Positions 16,427 through 23,971 of a stretch of DNA of 64,000 nucleotides are shown piece by piece (position 1 is the first letter of the stretch; every line of letters starts with the position of its first letter). Origin of the DNA: a virus. The stretch spans positions 1 through 64,000 of IMG/VR virus record IMGVR_UViG_3300032246_002821. One strand, 5' to 3'. The notes below the pieces were generated by a model. It searched no databases. It was not told the origin of the DNA and saw only the letters and a program-made list of their open reading frames with translations. The position numbers and the translations under genes are program-made.

Positions 16427-16466
16427 CTATAGCGCATTTTGATTATGTTTGCATAGTAAATAACCT

Positions 16467-17609
16467 ATGTGGAAAATCTCTTGCCAATATCCCAACTGGT
16501 GTTTCGTAGCCTACGATCAAGAAAAATTATGGGAGATAGGCTACGTCATGAGTTTCTTAGACAGTGTGGACAAGAAGAACCTATACCTGTTTTTCATAGA
16601 TCAAAATAGCTTCTATTCAGCAGACTTTCCCTGGGATATCTTATCAGACAGACTGGCATACGCGAAGGAAAATTCCTTGCATTTCAAAATCATATATCTC
16701 AATATAGGGGAAGCACCTTGTTATCGTTTCGATCTGAAACAATTATGTGATGAGATAAATGATAAAAATATAGTGCCCTATGATGACCAGATACTGTTCA
16801 GCGCCGGTATAAGATATTTCGACGATCCCATTAGAGTAGCCACCAGTTATAATATTGCTTTAAGAAAACAGATCTGGTCGGGCTATGATCACACTCAACC
16901 ACCCACTCATCATTTCATAAGTCTGTGTAGGATTCTACGAAAGCAAAGAGCTGTAGCTAGTGTGGAAATACTGGACAGGGATCTTTTGAAATATGGATAC
17001 ATGAGCGTGGGCAGTGCCTATGCCAGTGTCGACGATCCTGGGCTGTCTTATTGCAGGGATAATTTCGAATTTATACCAGACAGGTACAAACACCTTATGC
17101 CAATGTATCTGGACGGTTATATAGGAGACGGTGTGCCTGCCGCCAGCATCTGTTATCTAAGCCAGAACGATCCCAGGGTATGCAGTGCGTTCGTACACGT
17201 GGTCATGGAGACCAGTTACGATTTTCCTTATGCCCAACAAGGGGGTGCCTGGTTGGTGCCCCTGTTAAGCGAAAAGACTTTCAAACCATTGGTATTCGGC
17301 CAGATACCATTATTCTTGTGCCATAAAGATCAGCTGAAATACCTGAGAGAGATGGGTTTCGATCTGTTCGATGATGTCATAGATCACAGCTATGATCACG
17401 AACCCGATCCTGCCTTGCGTATAATTAAAGTTGTGGATCAATTGGAAAAAATCTGTCGTGACTGGACTCTGGAACAGATGCAACGATATAAAAAAGATAA
17501 CATCGGTCGTTTCACGAATAACAGGAACCGTTTCATAGAAATACTGGCGCTGGAACCTGATCTAATAGGCAAGCCCAGCTTTATTAAAGCCCTCAATAAT
17601 TCTCGATGA
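16467..17609 (+). CDS. Putative glycosyltransferase-like protein
   Basis: 380 residues, no membrane segment. The C-terminal half has LLSEKTFKPLVFGQIPLFLC, then YLREMGFDLFDDVIDHSYD, a pattern seen in viral and phage proteins related to nucleotide-sugar transferases of the exostosin/fucosyltransferase type, where SEKT/K binds the donor. Divergent from the curli operon and convergent with the oxygenase gene, whose end it overlaps. Donor and acceptor cannot be named. Confidence 0.6.
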   Translation: MWKISCQYPNWCFVAYDQEKLWEIGYVMSFLDSVDKKNLYLFFIDQNSFYSADFPWDILSDRLAYAKENSLHFKIIYLNIGEAPCYRFDLKQLCDEINDKNIVPYDDQILFSAGIRYFDDPIRVATSYNIALRKQIWSGYDHTQPPTHHFISLCRILRKQRAVASVEILDRDLLKYGYMSVGSAYASVDDPGLSYCRDNFEFIPDRYKHLMPMYLDGYIGDGVPAASICYLSQNDPRVCSAFVHVVMETSYDFPYAQQGGAWLVPLLSEKTFKPLVFGQIPLFLCHKDQLKYLREMGFDLFDDVIDHSYDHEPDPALRIIKVVDQLEKICRDWTLEQMQRYKKDNIGRFTNNRNRFIEILALEPDLIGKPSFIKALNNSR

Positions 17610-18234
17610 AAGGTTGATCTGACATATCCTGATACACATACCTGTCGAAAGGATCAGCCGTGGTCTGTCCCACGGGCATACTATTGAAACCCAATATGAT
17701 GCGATTTTCATTGGTACCGTTGGGATCGGTCTGGTGTTCCAACCAAGCAGGAAATATCACCAGGGTACCAGGCACGAATTCAGTGGAATGCCTGTGTGCT
17801 ATCAACATATTCCTGCCAGGCAATCTGGCAGGAACGATAATGTGGCTGGCTGCTGCCGGACTGTAGAATGTAGTACCACGTGTACCAGCTGCACCACTGA
17901 GATAATACACCCCAGCTAGGAAAGTGTTGCCGTGGATATGACGATGATGTCTGCCACCAGGTGGCTGTAGTGTGCTCCACAGACTGGTTATCTGGCATTT
18001 GGGTTGGTAACCCATCTGGCTCATGACCCATTCTGTTTGCAACTGGACGAATTCGGCAAAGCTCTTGAACAATGGTTCGTTGTGCAGTGTGGCTTTGCCG
18101 AATTTGATATGTGGTAAATCACGACCCCAATTGGCACTGTCGCTAGCATATTCTATGTACTGTTGTTTCAATTCATCGTGTTGGGGAAAATTGAATGTCC
18201 AGATAGGAATAGTGAAAGCATTAATCTGTGCCAT
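17593..18234 (-). CDS. 2OG-Fe(II) oxygenase
   Basis: 213 residues, the short phage oxygenase family. Facial-triad candidates are the first His of HRHIHGN (near residue 97) with HxH in place of HxD, and His of AWLEHQT; Arg of ENRIILGFN would bind 2-oxoglutarate. Such enzymes are common in T4-like cyanophages and may hydroxylate proteins or nucleotides. It lies 9 nt after the next gene in the sugar cluster. Confidence 0.82.
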   Translation of the reverse strand: MAQINAFTIPIWTFNFPQHDELKQQYIEYASDSANWGRDLPHIKFGKATLHNEPLFKSFAEFVQLQTEWVMSQMGYQPKCQITSLWSTLQPPGGRHHRHIHGNTFLAGVYYLSGAAGTRGTTFYSPAAASHIIVPARLPGRNMLIAHRHSTEFVPGTLVIFPAWLEHQTDPNGTNENRIILGFNSMPVGQTTADPFDRYVYQDMSDQPFIENY

Positions 18235-18243
18235 TGGCTGTCC

Positions 18244-18972
18244 TTAATTTTCGATCTGTTGACCGTTGGGTCCGATATTTCCGGTCACACCTGTGCGGTC
18301 GAATATGACCACATCCTTGTTGGGCAGGAACTTGTACCACAGATGCTCGATATCTATGTAACCACCAGCATCCACACGGTCTTTCATGTGCTTGGTCATC
18401 GTTGTCAACAGTTGGATAAACTCAGGTATACGATTGGTACCCAGGCTGTACACACGCAACATATACTGCATATCAACACCAGTGATGCCAGGCGCGAATT
18501 GGCTCAGGTTGCGTTTGCTGACCACATACTTGTCGCCCACCACACCGCGCTGGTAATCGCCGATCCAGAAACGGTCTGTCAGTTTATATCTGCCACTGAC
18601 TTTAAACACACGATCGCAATCAGCAAACCAGCCCTGCTCCAGTGCCATCTCGAAAAAACCAGTGACCACCACCAGCTCTGTCATATTTTTTACCACATCC
18701 TGCACTGTGATATTTTCAGCTATCCAGTTGACTGTTTCATCTTGACTAAAGTCAACGAAATAATCCACGTGGCTCTGTAGTTCTGCTTTCACATCATCTG
18801 AGATAGCCGGCACACTGCAATCTGTCAGACAGATCACAGCATTGGGCACCCGTTCTCTGATGCTTTTGATTGTTTCCAGCGTCTGCGCCAGTCTTTCGTC
18901 GGGTTTATAAATGCTAAACTTGGCATTTACTGCGCTGGTTACCAATACACCATATTTGCGTTTTTTATTCAT
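18244..18972 (-). CDS. Putative glycosyltransferase-like protein
   Basis: 242 residues with an N-terminal YGVLVTSAVNAKFSIY strand and the central motif VFKVSGRYKLTDRF, which resembles the KxSGRY motif of phage and bacterial glycosyltransferase-like proteins. It overlaps the RmlB-like gene by 8 nt, so the two are co-translated, which supports a sugar role. Confidence 0.6.
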   Translation of the reverse strand: MNKKRKYGVLVTSAVNAKFSIYKPDERLAQTLETIKSIRERVPNAVICLTDCSVPAISDDVKAELQSHVDYFVDFSQDETVNWIAENITVQDVVKNMTELVVVTGFFEMALEQGWFADCDRVFKVSGRYKLTDRFWIGDYQRGVVGDKYVVSKRNLSQFAPGITGVDMQYMLRVYSLGTNRIPEFIQLLTTMTKHMKDRVDAGGYIDIEHLWYKFLPNKDVVIFDRTGVTGNIGPNGQQIEN

Positions 18973-19999
18973 CTAGATCCAACCAATCTGTGCGTTTGAG
19001 AGTCCATTCCACCACTTGGCTGATGCGTTCTGTCAGCTCGATCTTGGGTTCCCAACCCATGCTACGCATCAGGTCTCCACTAAGTGCATATCTGAGATCG
19101 TGGCCCGGGCGGCTGCTGTGGAAGTCCATAAGTTCATAGTTCAGTGGCTTGCCCTGTGCATCAGCTATCAGCTGAGCCAGTTGCAGGTTATTGATCTCCT
19201 GCTTGCCTACCAGATTGAACTTGGGACATACCTTGGTGCCCATATCTGTGTAATGGCGTTCATCCACGTTGTTCAACAAGAACAACAGACCGTCGGCCAC
19301 ATCAGATGCGTGGATATAGAAGCGACTGCCAGGAATGGTCTTGGTGCGGTCGCTGTGTACAGTGATGGTCTCGCCATCGCGCACCTTGCGGATGCACATG
19401 GGGATATACTTCTCAGGATGCTGTCGTTGACCGAACACATTCATAGTATGTGTGATGATCACTGGCAACTTGTAGGTGTTCTCATAACACACTGCCAGTT
19501 CTTCTCCGCCCGCTTTGGTAGCTGAGTAGGGGTTACCCGAATTATAACGATCGTATTCGCCATAGTTCACGCCCACGGGTGCCGGACCAAAAACTTCGTC
19601 TGTGCTGAAGTACACAAAGCGTTCCAAGTCAGGCTGTTTGCGAGCAAATTCCAGGATGTTACAAGTGCCCACCACATTGTCCAGCACGAATTCCATGGGA
19701 TAGTCGATGCTGCGATCCACGTGGCTTCCTGCAGCCAGATGCAGTATGATGTCACATTTGCCGATGCGCTGAGCAGTGAGAGGATTGATCTCTGCACGAA
19801 GATCGTGGAACACGATCTTGACACGTTTGCGAGTTAGTGCATCGTGATCCTGCATAACATCGTGCAGTCGGTTTAGGTTGCCTGAAAAATCCAGACGATC
19901 CAGACTGATGATATTCCAGTCTGTGTGTTTAAGCAAGTGGTCGATTACGTGATGCGCGATAAAGCCAGCACCACCTGTTACCAATACATTTTTTGTCAT
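18965..19999 (-). CDS. NDP-sugar 4,6-dehydratase / epimerase (RmlB-like)
   Basis: 344 residues of the extended SDR family. VTGGAGFIAHHVIDHLL is the NAD-binding Gly motif, FSTDEVFG supplies the Asp-Glu typical of 4,6-dehydratases, and YSATKAGGE is the YxxxK motif. It should make an NDP-4-keto-6-deoxysugar. With the C-methyltransferase at 3.1 kb and nearby glycosyltransferase-like genes it outlines a deoxysugar pathway. Confidence 0.9.
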   Translation of the reverse strand: MTKNVLVTGGAGFIAHHVIDHLLKHTDWNIISLDRLDFSGNLNRLHDVMQDHDALTRKRVKIVFHDLRAEINPLTAQRIGKCDIILHLAAGSHVDRSIDYPMEFVLDNVVGTCNILEFARKQPDLERFVYFSTDEVFGPAPVGVNYGEYDRYNSGNPYSATKAGGEELAVCYENTYKLPVIITHTMNVFGQRQHPEKYIPMCIRKVRDGETITVHSDRTKTIPGSRFYIHASDVADGLLFLLNNVDERHYTDMGTKVCPKFNLVGKQEINNLQLAQLIADAQGKPLNYELMDFHSSRPGHDLRYALSGDLMRSMGWEPKIELTERISQVVEWTLKRTDWLDLDE

Positions 20000-20020
20000 A
20001 GTATCTCCGCTATTGTTGCT

Positions 20021-20049
20021 ATTATATAGTGACTGCTGGCCTAATGCAA
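20021..20049 (-). promoter_or_regulatory. Sigma70-like promoter before the RmlB-like gene
   Basis: TTGCAT, 17-nt spacer, TATAAT on the minus strand, about 22 nt before the ATG at 19999. Confidence 0.6.
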
Positions 20050-20052
20050 TAA

Positions 20053-20373
20053 TTAATCGTAATCTTTGCGGCGTAAATGTGGCAGGCCACGATTATGGAT
20101 TATGCTGTATTTCATATGCAATGTGCTGTTGCTGTCGCTGGTCTTGGGCACCAATAGCAGGAAAAATTTACTGCGACTTATCCACTTGCGTTGCTGTTCC
20201 ACGTTGATTTTATTATGTGGTGGCCAGGGCTGAACGATGGTGAATTCTGGAACGGCTTCCACCAGTTCCAGAATATCTTCATAACTCATACAGGCCAGAT
20301 ATATGTTGTTGACATCAGGATAAGCCCTTTTGCTACTTACATCAGCCAACAATATTAATGTGTTACTGTCCAT
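20053..20373 (-). CDS. Hypothetical protein, 106 aa
   Basis: Start placed at the ATG (MDSNTLILLADV) that overlaps the upstream gene's end by a few bases; the longer frame begins further inside that gene. It has alternating strands and helices (NNIYLACMSYEDILELVEAV) and a basic C-terminus. No family recognised. Last gene of a three-gene early operon. Confidence 0.6.
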   Translation of the reverse strand: MDSNTLILLADVSSKRAYPDVNNIYLACMSYEDILELVEAVPEFTIVQPWPPHNKINVEQQRKWISRSKFFLLLVPKTSDSNSTLHMKYSIIHNRGLPHLRRKDYD

Positions 20374-20599
20374 GTTCAATCTTAGGAATAAGCGGTTCAT
20401 AAAGATCGGCGTCCAATGGTCTTGTTATCTTGCTGGTTTTGTCATACAGGGCAAAACCGATTCCAGTACTGGAATGTTCGAAAGGATAGGTAACAAGCAG
20501 TACACGATTGCCATATCCTTGATCGTTCAGGATACGATTCAAACGGTTATACTGATGACGAATAGTAAATTCGCTAGTGCAATCCACAAGTTGACCCAT
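20363..20599 (-). CDS. Hypothetical protein, 78 aa
   Basis: Start taken at MGQLVDCTSEFTIRHQYN, 11 nt downstream of the previous gene's stop. Later strands read YGNRVLLVTYPFEHSSTGIG. No known domain. Overlaps the next gene by 11 nt. Confidence 0.6.
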   Translation of the reverse strand: MGQLVDCTSEFTIRHQYNRLNRILNDQGYGNRVLLVTYPFEHSSTGIGFALYDKTSKITRPLDADLYEPLIPKIEHGQ

Positions 20600-20609
20600 T
20601 TTACACCTA

Positions 20610-20897
20610 TCAATAAAGTTCGTGAGCAGGTACGACAACAGCGCCACAACGGTCCATCTGTTGCTGTTCAGTATCAGGCAGAGCATCTTCGGGAATCACG
20701 TACCAGCTGTCCACGTGTTCGTGAAGCATAGGCTTGTGCTTTTCCACCTTACAGGCCACCTGGTGCACCAGTCGTTCCAGCACACTGGGATCGGTCACAG
20801 GTTTACGTCCCAGCCGCAACACATATTCACGTGTGGCGAAATCGCTGAAATGATCTTCCATCAATGCAAGTACTCGAGTTTTAACAATCAGTTTCAT
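20610..20897 (-). CDS. Hypothetical protein, 95 aa
   Basis: First gene of the early operon behind a TTGACA-type promoter, with AGGAGG before the ATG. Acidic and His-rich, mostly helical (VLERLVHQVACKVEKHKPM). Possibly a small host-takeover protein; no homology known to me. Confidence 0.65.
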   Translation of the reverse strand: MKLIVKTRVLALMEDHFSDFATREYVLRLGRKPVTDPSVLERLVHQVACKVEKHKPMLHEHVDSWYVIPEDALPDTEQQQMDRCGAVVVPAHELY

Positions 20898-20921
20898 CGG
20901 GTTACCTCCTGTTTATCATTA

Positions 20922-20949
20922 CTTATAGCATACTGCGACAGGGTGTCAA
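20922..20949 (-). promoter_or_regulatory. Sigma70-like early promoter
   Basis: TTGACA, 16-nt spacer, TATAAG on the minus strand, about 25 nt before the ATG at 20897. Confidence 0.7.
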
Positions 20950-20955
20950 GACAAT

Positions 20956-20978
20956 AAAAGGGCCTTGCGGCCCTTTTA
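20956..20978 (-). terminator. Rho-independent terminator
   Basis: AAAAGGGCC / GGCCCTTTT stem with a TTGC loop, just past the stop of the repeat-protein gene. The same hairpin core recurs at 62418-62441. Confidence 0.88.
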
Positions 20979-20982
20979 GGTA

Positions 20983-21429
20983 TTATTTTTTAGCCTTGGG
21001 CTTCCTGGCCTTTTTGACCTTTTCTTTAACAGCTTTGACTTCGGCAACAATTTCATTTACCATTTTTTCTGGTAATGCTTCAGCTGCTTTGATCTCTGCC
21101 TTTACTTCTGCCACAACTGCTTCAGCTTTCACTTCAACAGCAGCAACTTCTGCCTTTACTTCTGCCACAACTGCTTCAGCTTTCACTTCAACAGCAGCAA
21201 CTTCTGCCTTTACTTCTGCCACAACTGCTTCAGCTTTCACTTCCACAGCAGCAACTTCTGCTTTGACTTCTGCCACAACTGCTTCCGCTTTTGCTTCCAC
21301 AACTTTAACATCTGCCTTTACTTCGTCCGCGACCTTCTGCACTTCTGCTTCGATCTTAGCCACAGTGGCGGCAGGTACTTCGGTAGTTTTTGGCGTAATG
21401 CCAAATAGATTTTTTAACCAATTAAACAT
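20983..21429 (-). CDS. Lys/Ala/Glu/Val-rich tandem-repeat protein, 148 aa
   Basis: After an amphipathic N-terminus (MFNWLKNLFGI) the protein is built of 18-residue helical repeats (VKAEAVVAEVKAEVAAVE), about three and a half near-identical copies, followed by a basic tail (KKARKPKAKK). It should form a long amphipathic helix. The design resembles histone H1-like, apolipoprotein-like or phasin-tail proteins; DNA or membrane binding are both possible. Followed by a strong terminator. Confidence 0.75.
   Translation of the reverse strand: MFNWLKNLFGITPKTTEVPAATVAKIEAEVQKVADEVKADVKVVEAKAEAVVAEVKAEVAAVEVKAEAVVAEVKAEVAAVEVKAEAVVAEVKAEVAAVEVKAEAVVAEVKAEIKAAEALPEKMVNEIVAEVKAVKEKVKKARKPKAKK
21091..21300 (-). 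repeat. 54-bp in-frame tandem repeats
   Basis: About three to four near-identical 54-bp units encode the 18-residue repeats of the protein at 20983-21429. Near identity at DNA level suggests recent duplication. Confidence 0.85.
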
Positions 21430-21475
21430 CGATGTCTCCTAGTTTAACTATTTACTACCGTCGGACACTAATGAA

Positions 21476-21655
21476 TTATTTTGAAGGTACTAGGGTCTTC
21501 ATTGCATTGGTGATGGCAGTGTTGGTGACTTTGGTCAGGTCCACCTGGACGTCCACGATCTTGGTGAATACTTCCTTGATTTCCTTGTTGGGCACATAAG
21601 CCAGCACTACATTAGCGGTATTACGGTAAAATTCAGTGATTGATTCGATATTCAT
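21476..21655 (-). CDS. Small helical protein, 59 aa
   Basis: An ATG-started frame reading MNIESITEFYRNTANVVLAY, then KIVDVQVDLTKVTNTAITNA, the look of a short phasin-like amphipathic helix protein. An AGGAG lies upstream and a TATAAATA box 38 nt before the ATG. It sits next to the Lys/Ala repeat protein; PHB phasins of the PhaF type combine similar elements, but that link is speculative. Confidence 0.6.
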   Translation of the reverse strand: MNIESITEFYRNTANVVLAYVPNKEIKEVFTKIVDVQVDLTKVTNTAITNAMKTLVPSK

Positions 21656-21693
21656 TATTAGTTCTCCTTTGTGTTATGATTTATATTACACGA

Positions 21694-21701
21694 TATTTAT
21701 A
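21694..21701 (-). promoter_or_regulatory. T4-like late promoter (TATAAATA)
   Basis: Exact TATAAATA on the minus strand, 38 nt before the ATG at 21655. Confidence 0.55.
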
Positions 21702-21737
21702 TGCGGTGCAATATTTTTTTGTGCAGTGCAACGATTT

Positions 21738-22775
21738 TTATGCGTTATTTTTTAATTGCTGATATGCATAAAGCGCAAAGCTGGCCAAGTTCTTGCCCTT
21801 GCTTTCGCACTGTATGTCGAATTTGTCGGCGAAAGTAAGAGCATAGTCATTGACAGCACTATTCCACATCATATCGCTGTGTGCTCTGAGTGCTGCTTTC
21901 TTCAGTCCAGATTCCAGCAGATCAGGCATCACCGGCCGCACAGACTCCAGAACCACTCTAGATTCTCGGAGTAGGTCTTCGCGGCTGACGCTGTAATGTA
22001 GTACAGGCCGTACACCGCGCCAGCTGTCAAGAATCCTAGCAACACGTACATCATCAGGCGCGAGATAATCTGCATCGCGAATCCAATGATGATGCAAGTC
22101 CAGTACAGTAGGTACAACGTCACTGAGACTGAGACAATCGTCCAGACCATATTTGTACTCCTCGTTCTCCACTGTGATGCAGTTGCGAGCTTCTGGGCTC
22201 AGCCTATTTAAGGCTGCACGAATGCCGTCAGGACCACGTCGGCCGCTGATGTGTACATTACACTTGAAGTCCTGGAATGTCTTACCGTAGCCCATCCACC
22301 TGATGATGTCAGTGTGGTATTCGAATTCTTCTATGCTACGGTTAACAATTTCGTCATTGTCACTCGCAAGCACCACAAACTGACCAGGGTGCATACTAAG
22401 CCTAACGTCAAGAGCTTTAGCAGTGGCACCCACTGTACTGAATGCCTTCTCACAATAATTACGTACATCCGGACGCTGCCAGAAATAACTGTAAGTAGGT
22501 TCAGTGTAGACAGGCAAAAGATTGCTGCTAAGACGCACCATTCTAAGACCGGCATCTTGTTCTCCCACTTTCTTGATCAATTTGTGTACAGCTTCTGTGT
22601 TGTACACCATGATGTCCCACAGCTTCTGTTCAGCAACATCACGTGGCTGACGGTTAAGCCAGGCCACAGTTGTGCCTAGGTCTGTGTATTGCTTGGCGTC
22701 ATCCTTGGGTTTAAGCCCATTGACCTGATCCGGATGGTCAAGCCATTTGCAGCAAAACCCTATACGATTTGTCAT
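21738..22775 (-). CDS. uvsE: UV damage endonuclease UvsE/UVDE
   Basis: 345 residues of the UVDE TIM-barrel family. It begins RIGFCCKWL and shows the family blocks VRLSSNLLPVYTEP, RLSMHPGQFVVLAS, NVHISGRRGPDGIRAALNRL, CITVENEEY and PTVLDLHHHWI, which carry metal-binding His, Glu and Asp. The enzyme nicks 5' to UV photoproducts. It overlaps the upstream gene by 4 nt within an early operon, so repair starts soon after infection. Confidence 0.93.
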   Translation of the reverse strand: MTNRIGFCCKWLDHPDQVNGLKPKDDAKQYTDLGTTVAWLNRQPRDVAEQKLWDIMVYNTEAVHKLIKKVGEQDAGLRMVRLSSNLLPVYTEPTYSYFWQRPDVRNYCEKAFSTVGATAKALDVRLSMHPGQFVVLASDNDEIVNRSIEEFEYHTDIIRWMGYGKTFQDFKCNVHISGRRGPDGIRAALNRLSPEARNCITVENEEYKYGLDDCLSLSDVVPTVLDLHHHWIRDADYLAPDDVRVARILDSWRGVRPVLHYSVSREDLLRESRVVLESVRPVMPDLLESGLKKAALRAHSDMMWNSAVNDYALTFADKFDIQCESKGKNLASFALYAYQQLKNNA

Positions 22776-23089
22776 TCTGTTGTCCCGTGTTGGAGTATGT
22801 ATAATGTTAGCACATTCATGGCATCTTCGCGATTACGAAAGTACAATTTATGTCTGACTTTAGTAAAATCGGACCTATAATCATAGTCACTGGCGAATCT
22901 TTCATTCCTAATAAGCACCTTGCGCCTATCGAACCAAGCCCAATGTCCCATTTGATCTTGGGCTACCTTTCTCAATCCATTAAAAGTTTCATAATCAAGT
23001 ATGACCATCCTGTATTCAAAGTTATAGCGTTTGGCTCGCATACGGTTGTCAGTGGGGGCCAAAACTACATTACCTATTTTTTCTTTCAT
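22772..23089 (-). CDS. Hypothetical protein, 105 aa
   Basis: Middle gene of the early operon with uvsE. The C-terminal segment KLYFRNREDAMNVLTLYIL resembles the EDAxxFxLRW ends of the small paralogue array at 36-37.6 kb, so it may be a distant member. No function known. Confidence 0.65.
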   Translation of the reverse strand: MKEKIGNVVLAPTDNRMRAKRYNFEYRMVILDYETFNGLRKVAQDQMGHWAWFDRRKVLIRNERFASDYDYRSDFTKVRHKLYFRNREDAMNVLTLYILQHGTTE

Positions 23090-23092
23090 GGA

Positions 23093-23287
23093 TCACCATT
23101 TGCCATCTGGGCAAGAACTGAATGTCACACGTATCTTGGTAGGCAAGAAACAGCCACACAATGTACACACATTAAGTTTCTTATTGTCGCAATTATTACA
23201 TATGTCGCGACGTTTGTCAACAGTTGCCTTGTCCGACAAAAATACAGCAGGTATTTCCGGAGGTGGATCGTAAGATTCTGATGTCAT
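23093..23287 (-). CDS. Small Cys-rich zinc-ribbon-like protein, 64 aa
   Basis: Contains CNNCDNKKLNVCTLCGC and a final SSCPDGKW, giving CxxC...CxxCxC...C spacing typical of small zinc-binding phage proteins. The ATG is only about 6 nt downstream of the -10 box, so the mRNA may be nearly leaderless. Precedes the 105-residue gene and uvsE. Confidence 0.75.
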   Translation of the reverse strand: MTSESYDPPPEIPAVFLSDKATVDKRRDICNNCDNKKLNVCTLCGCFLPTKIRVTFSSCPDGKW

Positions 23288-23293
23288 AATACT

Positions 23294-23321
23294 AATATAC
23301 AGCAGATATAACGATTGTCAA
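23294..23321 (-). promoter_or_regulatory. Sigma70-like early promoter
   Basis: TTGACA, 16-nt spacer, TATATT on the minus strand, immediately before the zinc-ribbon gene. Confidence 0.72.
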
Positions 23322-23971
23322 CCGAAATATTGCGGATGGATCATTTGGATAGAGAGCATTTCTGTACCATTCAAATAGGTTTTGATGTGGGGTATGATAT
23401 TTTCCGCTAGGATCCTATGACCATTGGGAGTGAAATGATTGGATCTGCTGTCCTGCATATTTTTACCCCAATCGGGCCAGTCTGCTTTACTGCAACTTGA
23501 CAGTCCCATATCGCTTACCAACCACAATCCATAAGTTTTGTTCACATAAGTGCTATTGAATGCAGGCATATTGATCAATTTGATCTGTCTTTCCCTGCAC
23601 TTGTTTTGTATGTCATCTATCAATAATTTGTACATATTGAAACTGAAAATTTCATCATACAAATGTTCATAATACATCTTGGCCGCTGATATGATTTCTG
23701 ATCTAACAGTATTGTCGAAAGTGAAATTTTCTATATGTGGATTTATAGCAACTGTGGGATGATACAGTCTGCTATGTTCCGTATGAACTATCAGTACCAC
23801 ATCAGGTTCTCTATTCAAAACACGATGGAAGTTTTCCCATATTTTGTACTGGCTCTGTCCGCTGAAACCCTGATGGCTTATAAGATGCAATCCACATTCT
23901 GTTACCATGGTTTCCAGATATGTGTTTTTATAGTCCCGTACGAAGCTGTCCCCCATTATTGCTATGAACAT
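23318..23971 (-). CDS. SGNH/GDSL-hydrolase-like protein
   Basis: 217 residues. The N-terminal MGDSF block carries the candidate nucleophile Ser; the C-terminal SNHFTPNGHRILAENI resembles the block V His region of SGNH hydrolases. Related to the two proteins at 25425-26728, which share the GDSF start and general length. Such proteins act as carbohydrate O-acyl transferases or esterases. TGATG overlap with the carbamoyltransferase. Confidence 0.7.
   Translation of the reverse strand: MFIAIMGDSFVRDYKNTYLETMVTECGLHLISHQGFSGQSQYKIWENFHRVLNREPDVVLIVHTEHSRLYHPTVAINPHIENFTFDNTVRSEIISAAKMYYEHLYDEIFSFNMYKLLIDDIQNKCRERQIKLINMPAFNSTYVNKTYGLWLVSDMGLSSCSKADWPDWGKNMQDSRSNHFTPNGHRILAENIIPHIKTYLNGTEMLSIQMIHPQYFG

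Noticed and set aside
21091-21300. CRISPR-like spacing of repeats
   Set aside because: The units are contiguous in-frame 54-bp repeats without spacers, so they are coding tandem repeats.
20996-21442. Ser/Thr/Ala-rich 148-aa plus-strand frame
   Set aside because: It is the antisense image of the Lys/Ala repeat protein, which has the ribosome site and terminator.
21738-22775. Shadow frames opposite uvsE and other long genes
   Set aside because: They follow the codon periodicity of the real gene on the other strand and have no ribosome sites or domain content.
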